From Toxonevra muliebris (lineage: Eukaryota > Arthropoda > Insecta > Diptera > Pallopteridae): a stretch of 64,000 nt of DNA. The stretch's first letter is position 1. Each line of letters starts with the position of its first letter. Of this stretch, positions 1 to 8,715 are shown one piece after another. The stretch lies in contig OY829326.1 in the NCBI GenBank assembly GCA_963691655.1, positions 43,923,989 to 43,987,988 on the forward strand, in the 5' to 3' direction. The translations under genes and the position numbers were made by a program. The notes under the pieces were generated by a model. It saw only the letters and a program-made list of their open reading frames with translations. It did not search any database and was not told the DNA's origin.

Positions 1-1686
1 ACACAGTAGCATTTTATTAGGTAAAATCACTAAAAACGAGAAGAACAATTGAACAAAAATTAATTCCAAACCTACTCAGAAAACTTAAGTCAAATCTTAA
101 GATTTTAGGACGTTACATAGAAGTCAAAAATTGCTTAAGTTTTCTGGACAATTAAGATTTCCGAACTTAAGAATTCCTCGCGTCTACTGTATCACTATTT
201 TGTGGTTTAAACTCTCATATTCCGTAAAAGAAAGATTACATAATGTTTGCGATGAAGTTGGAAGAAAATTGCACAGGGTCACAAAAAGTTCTCATGTCGA
301 AAAGTTGATTTTGATTTTTTGGAAGCGAAAACGAAGTACCCTTAGCCCGCATGAAGAAAAAATTTCATGCTGAACAGAAAAACATTAAAATATTTAAGGC
401 AGAATTGAAAATAGCTCCTGATCGGAGGTTCAAAACGCAGGTTTTGCAGAAATCTTTTAAAGATCTTTCGCTATATAAAAACCGAAATGAACTTAACCCT
501 AAAACCCCTAATACGAGAGATAATCCTTCATGCATCCGAAATAACTGGAATAACACAAATTTTCATGTTTTTTTTTTTTTGACTCGAATTAAAAATATTT
601 ATGTACATATATTTACTATTTTGTGTAGTTTTCGAAAGCTCCTGCAAAATGGGATATCTGTTTATCGGGCATTTTAGCTAAGTAATATTTGAAAATGTAG
701 TTCAAAGTCCGAACTACTAATCAGTAATTTCTTTGAGTATCTTGATAGATTCATGTGTAGTTCTGACAAATTTTCAAAGTTATAGATGCTAAAGCAAAGC
801 GTAAGCCTGAAATATGATAATTCAGTTAAGATCAGGACTTATATAGGGCTATATTTATTCATTTTGAAATAATTTTCGTATTTATTAATGCTTTATTCAA
901 TTGCAGCCGACTTCATCATTTATTTTTATAAACAAATTTTTTTTAAAATTGCTTTACTAAAAATTTGTCGATTAGCGTTTAGGACATAGTAACAAACAAG
1001 CAGCAGTATGTTTGTGTATTTTTTCTCTACGTAGCTTTCAACTGTTTCGTTAATTTTAGCATCATAAATAATATATGAATGTATGCACAATGTTTATATA
1101 CATTACGTAGCCGAAAAAAAGCCTAGTCATCATGAAAAGAAAAAATTGGCAAACGCCAATTTTTAATAGTTCAGCTTGACTTGAACAAATTCATCTTACT
1201 AATGCCTCACAGATTGGCTGCCTGACCAACTACTTTGTTATCCTTACACACGTGACATGTGTGCCACTCTGTACACATCAGTTGGTCCTTAGACAACACT
1301 AAGAAATGTCATGGTTTATAAATAAAGGCTTGAGGGCTACAAACAAAAACAACCAGAGAAGTTTTGTTTGCAAATAAAAATATATTATAATTAACATCTT
1401 TTACTTTTTGATAAATACTTTATAAAAAATAAGTGTACCTCTGCTTAATACAATTCTGTTTTGCTTTTGCTCTTAACTCGAGTGTGAGTGGAAGTTTTCA
1501 TTTAAAAATTATTCGATTATGCGAAAATTTACAAAATCGGCGCGCATATTTACATTTATATAATATTTTGATATGACTATTTGCGACAATTCAATTAAAC
1601 TAACAACAGTAGACATTATTTTAAAAATTACGTCATAAGTGCATTTCAGTAGGATGGAAAGAATACAAGTTTAGTTTGTTGCAAGG
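1..1686. other. Intergenic, no supported gene
   Basis: AT-rich sequence downstream (in gene sense) of Fdx2. The short open frames at 131-677 have no recognisable motif and I do not call them. It holds a perfect 10-bp hairpin at 1141-1164 and an AATAAA-like stretch near 1320 that could be the 3' end of a gene lying to the left, but no coding exon is visible to support that. Confidence 0.6.
1141..1164. repeat. Short perfect stem-loop
   Basis: AAAAATTGGC, loop AAAC, then GCCAATTTTT: a perfect 10-bp stem with a 4-nt loop. It lies outside any called gene. No function is known; it may be chance or a remnant of a foldback element. Confidence 0.5.
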
Positions 1687-2291
1687 TTACGCACTGCGTG
1701 CATCATTAATTGTAGCTGGGACGCGTACTTCCAATCCATCCATTTCTTTGGTCAAAGTAATTTGACAACCAAGGCGTGAGGTATCTGTTAGGTCATAAGC
1801 TAAATCGAGCATATCCAGCTCTTCATCGCCAGGCTTATCAGGCAGTTTTTCAAAATCAGCAGACGAAAATATCAAGTGGCACGTGGAACAGGTCAACGTA
1901 CCCTCACATGCGCCAAACCCATCCAGATCGATATTGTTATTCACCACTACATCCAAAAGGCTATCACCAACTTTCCCCTTCGTTTTGATCGTCTCGCCGT
2001 TGGCACGTACAAAAGTTATATTGACCCTGAAATGTTAAAAATAAAAATTCAAGTTACAACTGAAATGCTTTTGTGATCTCCTTTTACTTACTCTTCCACC
2101 TGCTGTTTAAGTTGTGGACCCACAGAAATAGAACGATGGACCTGAAACGCAACTGGTCGGAGGTGGTGAATAGGATTATGGTTGATTAATGTTAAACTAG
2201 GACTACTATAGCGAAATATAATATTGGAAGAGCATCGAATTGCATTGCGTAGAAACATTTTTTTAATCTTGCACTTGATTGCTTTGCACAA
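1687..2291 (-). CDS. Fdx2: Ferredoxin 2 (mitochondrial 2Fe-2S adrenodoxin-type), two exons
   Basis: Mitochondrial [2Fe-2S] ferredoxin that, from family knowledge, passes electrons from ferredoxin reductase to Fe-S cluster assembly. Exon 1 is 2291-2092 and exon 2 is 2026-1687. The 65-bp intron has donor GTAAGT (2091-2086) and ends TTTCAG. Splicing joins QVEE to [12 protein letters not shown] in phase 2, giving 179 aa. The cluster-binding cysteines are visible as [12 protein letters not shown] followed later by LGCQI, the C-x5-C-x2-C-x(n)-C ligand set. The tail [11 protein letters not shown] is typical of the family. The N-terminus is basic with few acidic residues, as expected for a mitochondrial targeting peptide; a second Met at 2258 is an alternative start (168 aa). 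It is divergent from the NEPRO-like gene. Fdx2 is preferred over Fdx1 from the C-terminal tail, from memory of the family. Confidence 0.93.
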
Positions 2292-2846
2292 TGACTCGTA
2301 ATTTCCGAATTAATTTGTTATCAAAATTAAATTTGTCCCTTGCCACTTGACTCGCGCTCCTCTTATGAAAACATCAATTTACAATTTCGGTGACCGAGCG
2401 ATGACAGTTGAATGAGCAAATGAGAAGAGACAATCGCCTTCGCACAGGGTGAAGCAAATGTTTATAAACGTGTGAATGGTACGCATTTTCCACGAGTGGC
2501 TGCATAATTACGTATTTAACTTTTTTTAACAGTACTTTAAATGTTTAAGAAAAATAATTTTAGTAATTGAATTGGTTAATAACGTGTTATGAAAAGGGAA
2601 AACTACGTATTTATTTATTTTCCTGAACGTTTTACTATTAGTACCCACTTGAATTAAAAAGTCTATTGTGAACAGCAGTGGGGAAGTAGTATGGAAAATA
2701 TCAGCTGTATAGAACATGTGTAAACAAATAATTTTCATTCATGGAAGCATAAGCATTTGTTGTTTCAGCTGGTAAAAGTATATGCAGTGGTTCTTCCGAT
2801 ACAAAAATAAATTAGTAATAATTTAGAAATTAATTTTTCTGGAACA
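2292..2846. promoter_or_regulatory. Divergent intergenic region Fdx2 / NEPRO-like
   Basis: About 555 bp between the start codons of two divergent genes, so it must hold both promoters and 5' UTRs. I see no TATA box or clear Inr+DPE pair. A short open frame on the minus strand (2526-2738) has no recognisable content. Confidence 0.5.
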
Positions 2847-3956
2847 ATGTCCGAGATATGGTATGAATTTGAGCTGAAGATGCCACCACTTGTTACCGTA
2901 CCCAACAATAAAACCAAATTCGGTAACATTTCTTATCACAAATCGACTTTGTTTAACATTTATTTAATTAAAATATGTTTGATAGTAAAACGAATACATA
3001 TCGCATTGAAAGGATACTTCCAACAGCATGACGAACAGCAAGAGAAATTCGCACAAGCGGCAGCACTGCTTTCACGTTTGATGGCTCGTCGGAAAAACTC
3101 ATTTCGTCGCATGATTGGATTTCGAGCGATACGTAAATTGAATGCAGCATTGTGTCGTTTGTTACGTGTGGATCTAACGCGTGATCTGCAACGCTTTCGT
3201 AGCGCATTACCTGATATGGCATTTGTTGATGATGAAAGCACTGAATTGCCAACGCGTAACAATTTCGACTATGTGTTGGTGAGGCTGGTGAGCGTTCATT
3301 GTATTCATCAGCGAATACGTGATTGTTGTGCCGAAGCAACAGAATATTTTGCAAAGATGATGAGAAATAACTTTTTCATGGAGATTAACACACTATTCCT
3401 AGCTAATTTTGCTAAAATATATAGTCTGAGTGGCATGATGACCAACAAATGTGTAGATTTGTATAGTAAACTACTGCCGCATAGAGTAAATTTCCCACAA
3501 GTTGGAAACTATGAATTCCTTCCAGTAGGTACTGAATTACCGGCCCAACTAGAAGCATTCATACAGACAGACTTGAGTAATAATGATTTGCCTTCGTCGA
3601 CAGATGCTACCATTCAAATGGCGAGACCAAAACTTGTTACTGTTCAGGTAACAAAATCACATGCGCCGGTGTTAATGAAGCATCAACAAAAGACCGATAT
3701 CGGCACTGAAATTAGACGGGATGAGAAAAAACGAACAACTTTTAGCATAGCGCAACTAGAAACAGTCGAAGATGTTAAACGTTTTATAGCAGCGGAGAAT
3801 TTAGCTCGCAAACGTTCGCTAAAAAATTGCATTACAAAGCAGATGCTGAACCATGAGTGGATTGGAGCGCAAAAACTATTCGAGAAAAAGATCCTTGCAA
3901 ATGAACATAAGAAGGCATTGAATATATTTTCTAAATTCATTAAGAGCAAAATTTAA
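2847..3956 (+). CDS. Nucleolus and neural progenitor protein (NEPRO)-like
   Basis: An open frame of 369 aa. Residues about 70-210 resemble the NEPRO N-terminal domain: a block around RRKNSFRRMIGFRAIRKLN aligns by eye with the human family's arginine-rich repeat-like helix, followed by a CRLLRVDL stretch, a YVLVRLVSVHCIHQR helix and a long helix ending DLYSKLLPHRVNFP. Human NEPRO is nucleolar and associates with RNase P/MRP. The C-terminal third is basic and helical (residues about 285-369). Residues about 26-46 look unlike the rest and may be a retained 63-bp intron (2923-2985, GT...AG, frame-preserving); removing it gives 348 aa. The stop is followed at once by AATAAA. The assignment rests on remembered family pattern, not on a search. 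Confidence 0.62.
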   Translation: MSEIWYEFELKMPPLVTVPNNKTKFGNISYHKSTLFNIYLIKICLIVKRIHIALKGYFQQHDEQQEKFAQAAALLSRLMARRKNSFRRMIGFRAIRKLNAALCRLLRVDLTRDLQRFRSALPDMAFVDDESTELPTRNNFDYVLVRLVSVHCIHQRIRDCCAEATEYFAKMMRNNFFMEINTLFLANFAKIYSLSGMMTNKCVDLYSKLLPHRVNFPQVGNYEFLPVGTELPAQLEAFIQTDLSNNDLPSSTDATIQMARPKLVTVQVTKSHAPVLMKHQQKTDIGTEIRRDEKKRTTFSIAQLETVEDVKRFIAAENLARKRSLKNCITKQMLNHEWIGAQKLFEKKILANEHKKALNIFSKFIKSKI

Positions 3957-3961
3957 TATTT

Positions 3962-3967
3962 AATAAA
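3962..3967 (+). terminator. Polyadenylation signal AATAAA of the NEPRO-like gene
   Basis: AATAAA lies 6 nt after the stop codon at 3956, so the 3' UTR is very short. Confidence 0.65.
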
Positions 3968-3997
3968 GATTTTAACGATACATACATTTGCATTATT

Positions 3998-4003
3998 TTT
4001 ATT
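3998..4003 (-). terminator. Polyadenylation signal of nbs (minus strand)
   Basis: TTTATT on the plus strand reads AATAAA on the minus strand, 38 nt past the nbs stop (4041-4043). Cleavage would fall close to, or inside, the 3' end of the convergent NEPRO-like transcript. Confidence 0.55.
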
Positions 4004-4040
4004 ATAAAAACCATATTCTGATTATTACAAATCTCGGAAA

Positions 4041-6613
4041 TCATCTTAGACGTTGATGAGTAAGTGGAGCTGGCTTCGTTGTTATTATCTTTTGTTGTGG
4101 ATGTACATTAGGTTGCTGAAAAAAATAAAATTAATCAAATTATTTTAAAAATATTTATCAGCGATAGTGTGTGGGTTAAAATGAGTTTGGGTTTAAATAA
4201 TGAAATTATTTTAGGATTCCTAATTAATAAATAAATAAAACTTAGAAATTATGAAAAAACAAAAACCTCACCTTAACAAAGACTTTAAAGTTTTTGCATG
4301 TCCTGGTGTTATTCAAACTACTCGTTGAAGCACTGTTATGGGGCTCTATTTCGCTGTGTTGTAATGTATTAGCAGCTCTAATACGTGTTGATATACTTAT
4401 CGGTTGTACTTCAAAGCCACCTTTAAGCGAATTTATCCACTGTTGATTTGGATTATCTTCCTCATTCTTTACATTAGCGCCAGCTGAATCTTCCTCTTTG
4501 ACAGTCAGATTATTAAGAGAGCATGAGAGCCAGCCTTCTACATTGATCTTTTGCGTTAATGGTTTTGGTGTGGGTAATGGTTTCAAAACAGATTTTTTAT
4601 TTTCCTTAGGTATGAATTGTTGTGTTGGTTCTAGGTCATCATTGTCATCACTGCTGTTATTGTTGTTGCCTTGAGCTATTTTAGCAGCACCATGAGGCAA
4701 CTCAGTAAATACAAATAGCTCCTCATCTGAATTATTGGCATTAGTTGTGCGTGATTTTTTCCCAGCTTGACTAGTACTAGCACCTCCAAAGTTAAACAGA
4801 TCATCATCATCGTCATCAGAGATAACTGCAATAAGTCGACGTTTACGTGTTACAGGTGGCTTATCTACAGTGGCTTCATCATCATCTTTTAATGAAGTCG
4901 ACGCTTTCTCTGAATTGCGTGTCTCAGGTCCATGTTTTTGGAGAAAACCGCTGGTATTTACGGTTTTTTTACCATTGCTGGTTATAATGGGCAAAGGTTT
5001 AGCCCTCGCAGTGGGAGTAGTTTTTGTTTTTGATGCAGAACTCTTCTTAGCTGACGATACTGGTTTGGAAGGTATCCCAATAGTTGATTTCTTTTGAGAT
5101 TTTTCCTTTTCATTTTGTTGCTTTTCATGTGTTTTTGAAATGTGTGCTCTCTTGGCAAATTGAAATAGTTCTTCGTCACTGTCGTCGTTGTCAACACTTG
5201 GATTTTCACCAACGCGTTTTCGTTTTTGGCTCTCTTCAACTCGTTGTTCAACACTTTCAGTAACCTTAATATTTGGCATCGCAATATCTTCGTCGCCACT
5301 ATCATTGTTGATGGTGATGCATGGCGATTCCGGTATAATATTATCAGCTGTGGATGCACTGGATGTGCCAACATCAACAGGGCTTTTTTCTTCTGTTGCA
5401 GGTATAATAACATCAGTTACTTCGCTCTCAGAACTACATTTCATACTGCTGGTGCTCTCCACCATAACCGTATTTGGCATTGCATCCTCTTCTGTGGAAG
5501 GCACAAGATTACTCAGCACTTTATAGCTTGAATTGCAGTACTTTTCTGTTGAACAATGCACTATAGCTAAGCCAATTTCATATTCAGGTATTGTACGACG
5601 TGATTGTGATTCCAAAAACTCTGTTGTGAAATACTTTATTAAATAAAAGATCTTAGTTAAAATAATAATTGAAAACTACTTACCTTCAATATCGCTAATG
5701 GTTTGGGAGCTTTGTGATTGCGTTGAAGGCACGTACTGAATTACTGCGACATTACTCTTCGCTAGAAATGTTTTTTTAACGCCGCTATTGAGATCTCTGC
5801 AAGCCCCACCCGCTTTCTGTACAATCGGTGCATATGTATCACGATGCTTACGATTCATGAACACAAAAGTCATCCCATTAAAAATGTGCTTTCTTTCTGG
5901 CCGACTTTTCAAATCAACCTTGGGCTTTTGTAAAAGTACATCACCACATCGTGGCATATACAGTTCTGGTGAAGGCAGCACTGCTCGTCCACGGCGTGCT
6001 GCTTGTACCATATCACGCCAATATTTAGATGTAACAATTGGTATCTCGTCCAGCAGTGCATGGAGCATTTTTACGGTCATTGAAACCGTGGACAATGTCA
6101 AATGTGTGCAACTACTATTCCAGTCTTGCAAAATCGTTCCTCCCAAAGCATTAAGATATTCAACAATTAGTTGTGATTGATCCTGGGGCAACGCTGATGT
6201 TGTGATAGAAAATCGTTGTTGTGAAATAATCCAAATATTTTTCAAAAGTCCAAAACGAATACGATCACCAGAATTCAATGCAATACGTTCTCCTTTATTG
6301 ATTTGTTCATTTTTTGTGATTCCATCGTTGACAAAAGTGCCATACTTTGATCCAGCATCCTCCACTTCGAGCACTTCATTTCCTTCTGACACATTCAAAT
6401 GTAGATAGGCATGAGTGCGACTGATCGATGAATCACTTAGCAAAATTAAATCTGCTCCAGCTCTGCCTATGGTGTACTTCACCTTATCACGAATCAGAAT
6501 GAAGCAATCGCCTAGGCCTGTACAAGGTTGAATGAAATCAAAGTGAAATGTGGAATCAGCAAAAGACAAGGACGAATTTACTTACTACTGTCATGGTTCT
6601 TTAAGATCCACAT
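4041..6613 (-). CDS. nbs: Nibrin/Nbs1, MRN complex subunit, four exons
   Basis: Nibrin works with Mre11 and Rad50 in sensing double-strand breaks, in ATM signalling and in telomere protection, in the nucleus. Exons by phase: 6613-6586 (28 nt), 6517-5684, 5620-4272 and 4115-4041; 761 aa. The introns are 68, 63, 156 bp. The start MWILKNHDSSLGDC comes from the micro-exon. The FHA domain has GR at 27-28 and SISRTH at 40-45. A BRCT region follows (residues about 105-290). Residues 290-700 are disordered and rich in S, D, E and K, with three acidic LFxF motifs (430-442, 555-565, 583-592). KNFKVFVK at 730-737 matches the Mre11-binding NFKxFxK motif. The last exon adds 24 residues without the usual C-terminal acidic/FRY ATM-binding tail. 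A Met at 6569 is inside intron 1 and is not used. Confidence 0.93.
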
Positions 6614-7575
6614 TATCAAAAGTTTAGCTTAAGATTATTTATTTATTTATTTTATATTCTCGTTTATTCAATTGCCTTTTATGTTTTTACTTGGCGGGTA
6701 AGAAAAAAACATTCTGCATTAAAAAGTATTTTCAATTATCTTGCTAATTTGTGCCCAGAGGTGCCACATTGATTAAAGCTATTCCGTTAACCTTATACTA
6801 AATACCAATTTATATAATAAGTTATTCGAAGTTGACAAATTTTTTCAAGAGTGCACATAAGTCACGCTGCGGCGTTTACACGTACAAGTAAACTGCGGCA
6901 AGTAGAGAAAATGTGTGAACGTATTAGTGAAAAAGTATGAATGTATTGAGCACGTGTGAACGCTGGGTTAATTTACGGTATACAGTGTGCCTTAATACAG
7001 TCCCTTAATATTGACATAAAACAAGAAAAAAAATAATTTATGAATTTTGGGAAGGAGAAGCAAAACATATGTTTTGGAATCGACGAACCACATAAGAAAT
7101 TGCATTGCGTATGGGTTTGTCGATTGACAAAATTCAAGTTGGACAATTGGTTGTATGAAAATCCAAAGTTTTTGATCTGCGCCAAAGGCGGTCGCATGGT
7201 GTATGGGCTTGTCGAATGACTTCGCGCCCGCCTTTTTTGACACTCGCTTTTATTAGTTGTGTAGTACGGATGAAAGAAAAAATATGTTAATATTTGCTCT
7301 GTACTATTTAAAAACCAAAGGACAAAATGAAATTGGTACAAAAATCGAATGAAAAATCGTAGTATATGAGCGTGTCGATTGACAGGTCGAACTACAATTT
7401 CTATGGTGTATGAGCGTCTTAAGAGGAGGGATCATCCCTTTCATCTCACCTCCCCCTCGTCCAAAACAATTTGAGAGTCGCAAGCAAATATTTCTGCGTG
7501 AAGCAAAATACTCGTATATTGCTATTTAACAAATTTCAGATGGGTGGCTTATATTGTCTATGCTGCATATCTATA
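6614..7575. other. Intergenic, nbs upstream region with degenerate repeats
   Basis: Upstream of nbs. No supported gene. The minus-strand frames at 6973-7341 show no family motif. It holds three to four degenerate copies of a motif like GTATGGGCTTGTCGAATGAC (about 7107, 7199, 7363 and a partial one at 7404). Confidence 0.5.
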
Positions 7576-8207
7576 CCTAAAACACAATTAAGCTTTGCGG
7601 CTGCTTTGCTTTGACGTTTAAAGTAGAATCGTATGCATTCATTCGTAGGAAAACTCAACTTGGCCTCAGGCTTTAGATCGTAAATACGATCAACGCAGCT
7701 GATACGCTGCGAGTAGAGCTACTCTCTACTTTCAACGCTTTTTAGCAGTTGTTGTGGTTGTTCGATGTTATTGTTTTTGTCAAAGTGGGAATCAGGAAAA
7801 AAGAAAATACGGTTATTGTGCTTAAAAGTTATAGATTAAATATGTATAATTGAATGTTATTTGTTATGAATAAAATGAATTCTTTTGAGGGACATTTCAA
7901 TTCTTTGGTGCTATTTGTATGAGTTCGCGGATCCATTGTCTTTGTTGCGCAGACGTTTGTTGCTGTTTTTGGATTGAGTAACCACCATATGCCATGAGAG
8001 CAAAAAACTTGAAATCAATCAAATCATCATCATCCGAATCTATAAATTTATTTTTAATAATTGCCAAAAAAAAAATTCAACACACGCAATATTTTGTTTC
8101 GAGAAAAACTAAAATCGAGCTTTTAAGCAGGAAAAAAACAAAAATTATATAAAGCGAATAAATGTAATATCAAAGCACGCAGCCGCAAAGCTTGATTGTG
8201 TTTTAGG
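7576..8207. mobile_element. MITE-like element with about 38-bp terminal inverted repeats
   Basis: The left arm 7576-7614 begins CCTAAAACACAATTAAGCTT and continues TGCGGCTGC. The right arm 8170-8207 is its reverse complement with one substitution in the first 20 bases and one indel near the inner end. The 632-bp span has no coding capacity, which fits a non-autonomous DNA transposon. I could not define a target-site duplication with confidence, so the exact ends and the superfamily are open. Confidence 0.65.
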
Positions 8208-8283
8208 CATTACGTACAATGCAAAAACTTTCTTTACATATATGTTTTGTTGAAAAACACAGAATCATAATTTGTAACTTAGT

Positions 8284-8346
8284 GTAGGTTAGGTTTAGTT
8301 GCTGTCAATCAGGACACACTTAGGCTAAATACGGCCCGTGTAACTG
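8284..8346 (-). repeat. Diverged partial SINE tail (second copy)
   Basis: GGTTAGGTTTAGTTGCTGTC, then ACACACTTAGGC and CGGCCCGTGTAAC, is the reverse complement of the 3' portion of the SINE at 39710-40012, with several substitutions. No tRNA-like head is visible here, so this is a 5'-truncated or decayed copy. Confidence 0.6.
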
Positions 8347-8715
8347 GTTTATTTTAATATATAAGAAATTGCCGGTTAGTATCCTTGAAAACGGTTACAA
8401 ATCGAACATTTGCTTACCTGGATTTTCATAATTAGGATAATTTTAAAAGCTTTACCGCTAGTTCGATTTTGTAACATCTTATATAAACGAAATTATGAAT
8501 TTTTATATTCCCAACTGCTTCTCACAAATGTTTTGTTACCGTGTATTGCATAGTATATGTTCTGGCAACGCCGTCGCGGAATCTAAAAGGTATTCGTTTA
8601 TTCTATTGTGAATAATAAGGCAGAAGAAGCAGCGAAATAATTTGCAATCTTATTTAATTTAATTTTGTAATTCGATATTTGGCTGTAATTGCAGAAAATA
8701 CAACAAAATAATTAA
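8347..8715. promoter_or_regulatory. Upstream region of IntS7
   Basis: About 370 bp of AT-rich sequence directly before the IntS7 start codon, expected to hold its promoter and 5' UTR. I see no convincing TATA box or Inr+DPE pair. Confidence 0.4.

Noticed and set aside
5188..5531. Plus-strand frames opposite nbs
   Set aside because: Shadows of the serine/aspartate-rich nbs exon.
6518..6569. Met at 6569 as start of nbs
   Set aside because: It lies in intron 1. The spliced 28-nt exon gives a family-like N-terminus with correct FHA numbering.
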